A DNA stretch of 64,000 nucleotides from JAEUMW01 sp963734295 (GTDB lineage: Bacteria > Pseudomonadota > Gammaproteobacteria > Burkholderiales > JAEUMW01), in contig CAVTGS010000011.1 of the NCBI GenBank assembly GCA_963734295.1, positions 124,001 to 188,000 on the forward strand. The letters are read 5' to 3'. Below the pieces are notes generated by a model, which saw only the letters and a list, made by a program, of their open reading frames with translations, did no database searches and had not been told where the DNA came from. Positions 63,684 to 64,000 of the stretch are shown in pieces; within the stretch, counting starts at the first letter, position 1, and every line of letters begins with the position of its first letter. The position numbers were made by a program, and so were the translations under genes.

Positions 63684-64000
63684 ATGGCAACTATCAATGG
63701 CACCCCAGGAAACGACACGCAGAACGGCACGTTCTTCGCGGATACGATCAATGGGCTCGGCGGAAACGACACGCAAAATGGTCGCTTCGGCAATGACACA
63801 TTGAATGGTGGCACCGGAAACGATACGCAGAATGGTGGTTTCGGCAATGACACATTGAATGGTGACGACGGAAACGATACGCAGGACGGTGGCTGGGGCA
63901 ATGACGAGCTGAACGGTGGCTCTGGAAACGATACGCAGAACGGTGGCTTGGGCAATGACGAGCTGAACGGTGGCTTGGGCAATGACGAGCTGAATGGTGG
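63684..64000 (+). CDS. RTX-type calcium-binding repeat protein (3' part outside window)
   Basis: Starts MATINGTPGNDTQNG with AAAGGAG ahead of the ATG and is open to the edge (105 codons). From residue 6 on it consists of nonapeptide repeats of the GGxGxDxxx type that bind calcium in a parallel beta-roll. The repeats alternate strictly for ten units: one ends NDTQN, the next NDTLN or NDELN. There is no N-terminal signal; RTX proteins usually carry a C-terminal type I secretion signal, which would lie outside this window. It may be a surface or matrix protein. Repeats are nearly identical at DNA level. Confidence 0.85.
   Translation, partial: MATINGTPGNDTQNGTFFADTINGLGGNDTQNGRFGNDTLNGGTGNDTQNGGFGNDTLNGDDGNDTQDGGWGNDELNGGSGNDTQNGGLGNDELNGGLGNDELNG
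63711..64000 (+). repeat. tandem 27/54-bp coding repeat (RTX nonads)
   Basis: The DNA is a tandem array with a 27-bp unit, and a better fit with a 54-bp period because units alternate between GGAAACGAyACGCAGAA-type and GGCAATGACxxxxTGAA-type. It continues to the window edge. Such arrays expand and contract easily. Confidence 0.85.

Noticed and set aside
63476..63982. Minus-strand frame with Pro-Lys-Pro-Pro-Phe repeats
   Set aside because: It is the complement of the RTX nonad repeats, which have a ribosome binding site and a known repeat type on the plus strand.
63711..64000. Possible CRISPR or satellite array
   Set aside because: The period is 27/54 bases without unique spacers and is in frame with an RTX protein.

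Overview
The window reads as the chromosome of a GC-rich Betaproteobacterium (Burkholderiales or Nitrosomonadales grade). This rests on protein content: the aat-bpt pair near a class 2 pyrD, a ccoI-ccoS-ccoNOQP-ccoG-fixH cbb3 oxidase cluster controlled by an FNR/Anr-type regulator with hemN, the rnfB-nth pair, minCDE, and an alpha-2-macroglobulin/pbpC pair. No rRNA, tRNA, CRISPR array or intact transposon was seen.

Layout. 1-6 kb: an FmdB zinc ribbon cut by the edge, two RlpA-like proteins around an aldo/keto reductase, a BNR propeller followed by a MoaD/ThiS-like protein ending in Gly-Gly, then VOC, DUF1428, acylphosphatase and WbuC-type proteins. 6-21.5 kb: pyruvate phosphate dikinase; a large periplasmic alpha-2-macroglobulin coupled to PBP1C; a MacAB-like adaptor/permease/ATPase operon; a secreted creatininase-family protein. 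21.8-33 kb: a DUF2946-like protein and a Met/His-rich outer-membrane protein, a CFA-synthase-like methyltransferase, a CoA-disulfide-reductase/rhodanese fusion, UPF0114, minCDE, a dihydrolipoyl-dehydrogenase-like flavoprotein, an alpha/beta hydrolase, a patatin and an orphan pseudopilin.

33-46 kb is the microaerobic respiration block: a Rieske protein, hemN, fnr, and on the minus strand ccoI, ccoS, ccoN, ccoO, ccoQ, ccoP, ccoG, fixH, a DUF3149 mini-protein, an unknown two-helix membrane protein and a small cytochrome c, followed by ompW. Three FNR/Anr-like boxes (hemN/fnr, end of ccoS/ccoN, ompW/aat) tie it together. 46-55.6 kb: aat, bpt, an OmpR/EnvZ-type two-component system, cmoA, an ICMT-family methyltransferase, pyrD, a PaaK-like ligase, rnfB and nth. 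55.6-57.2 kb is a scar region with an IS630 transposase tail, a VapBC locus fused by an internal deletion, and small unknown ORFs. 57-64 kb: a GGDEF-like/sugar transferase fusion, a multi-PAS sensor kinase with a divergent NarL-type regulator, and the start of an RTX-repeat protein running off the right edge.

A dominant technical feature is that at least ten otherwise well conserved genes, including hemN, ccoN and aat, are broken by single-base frame changes, nearly all of them +1 insertions. This looks like residual sequencing or assembly error rather than biological decay. Those genes are typed as pseudogenes because the given sequence does not encode them in one frame, but several are probably intact in the organism.
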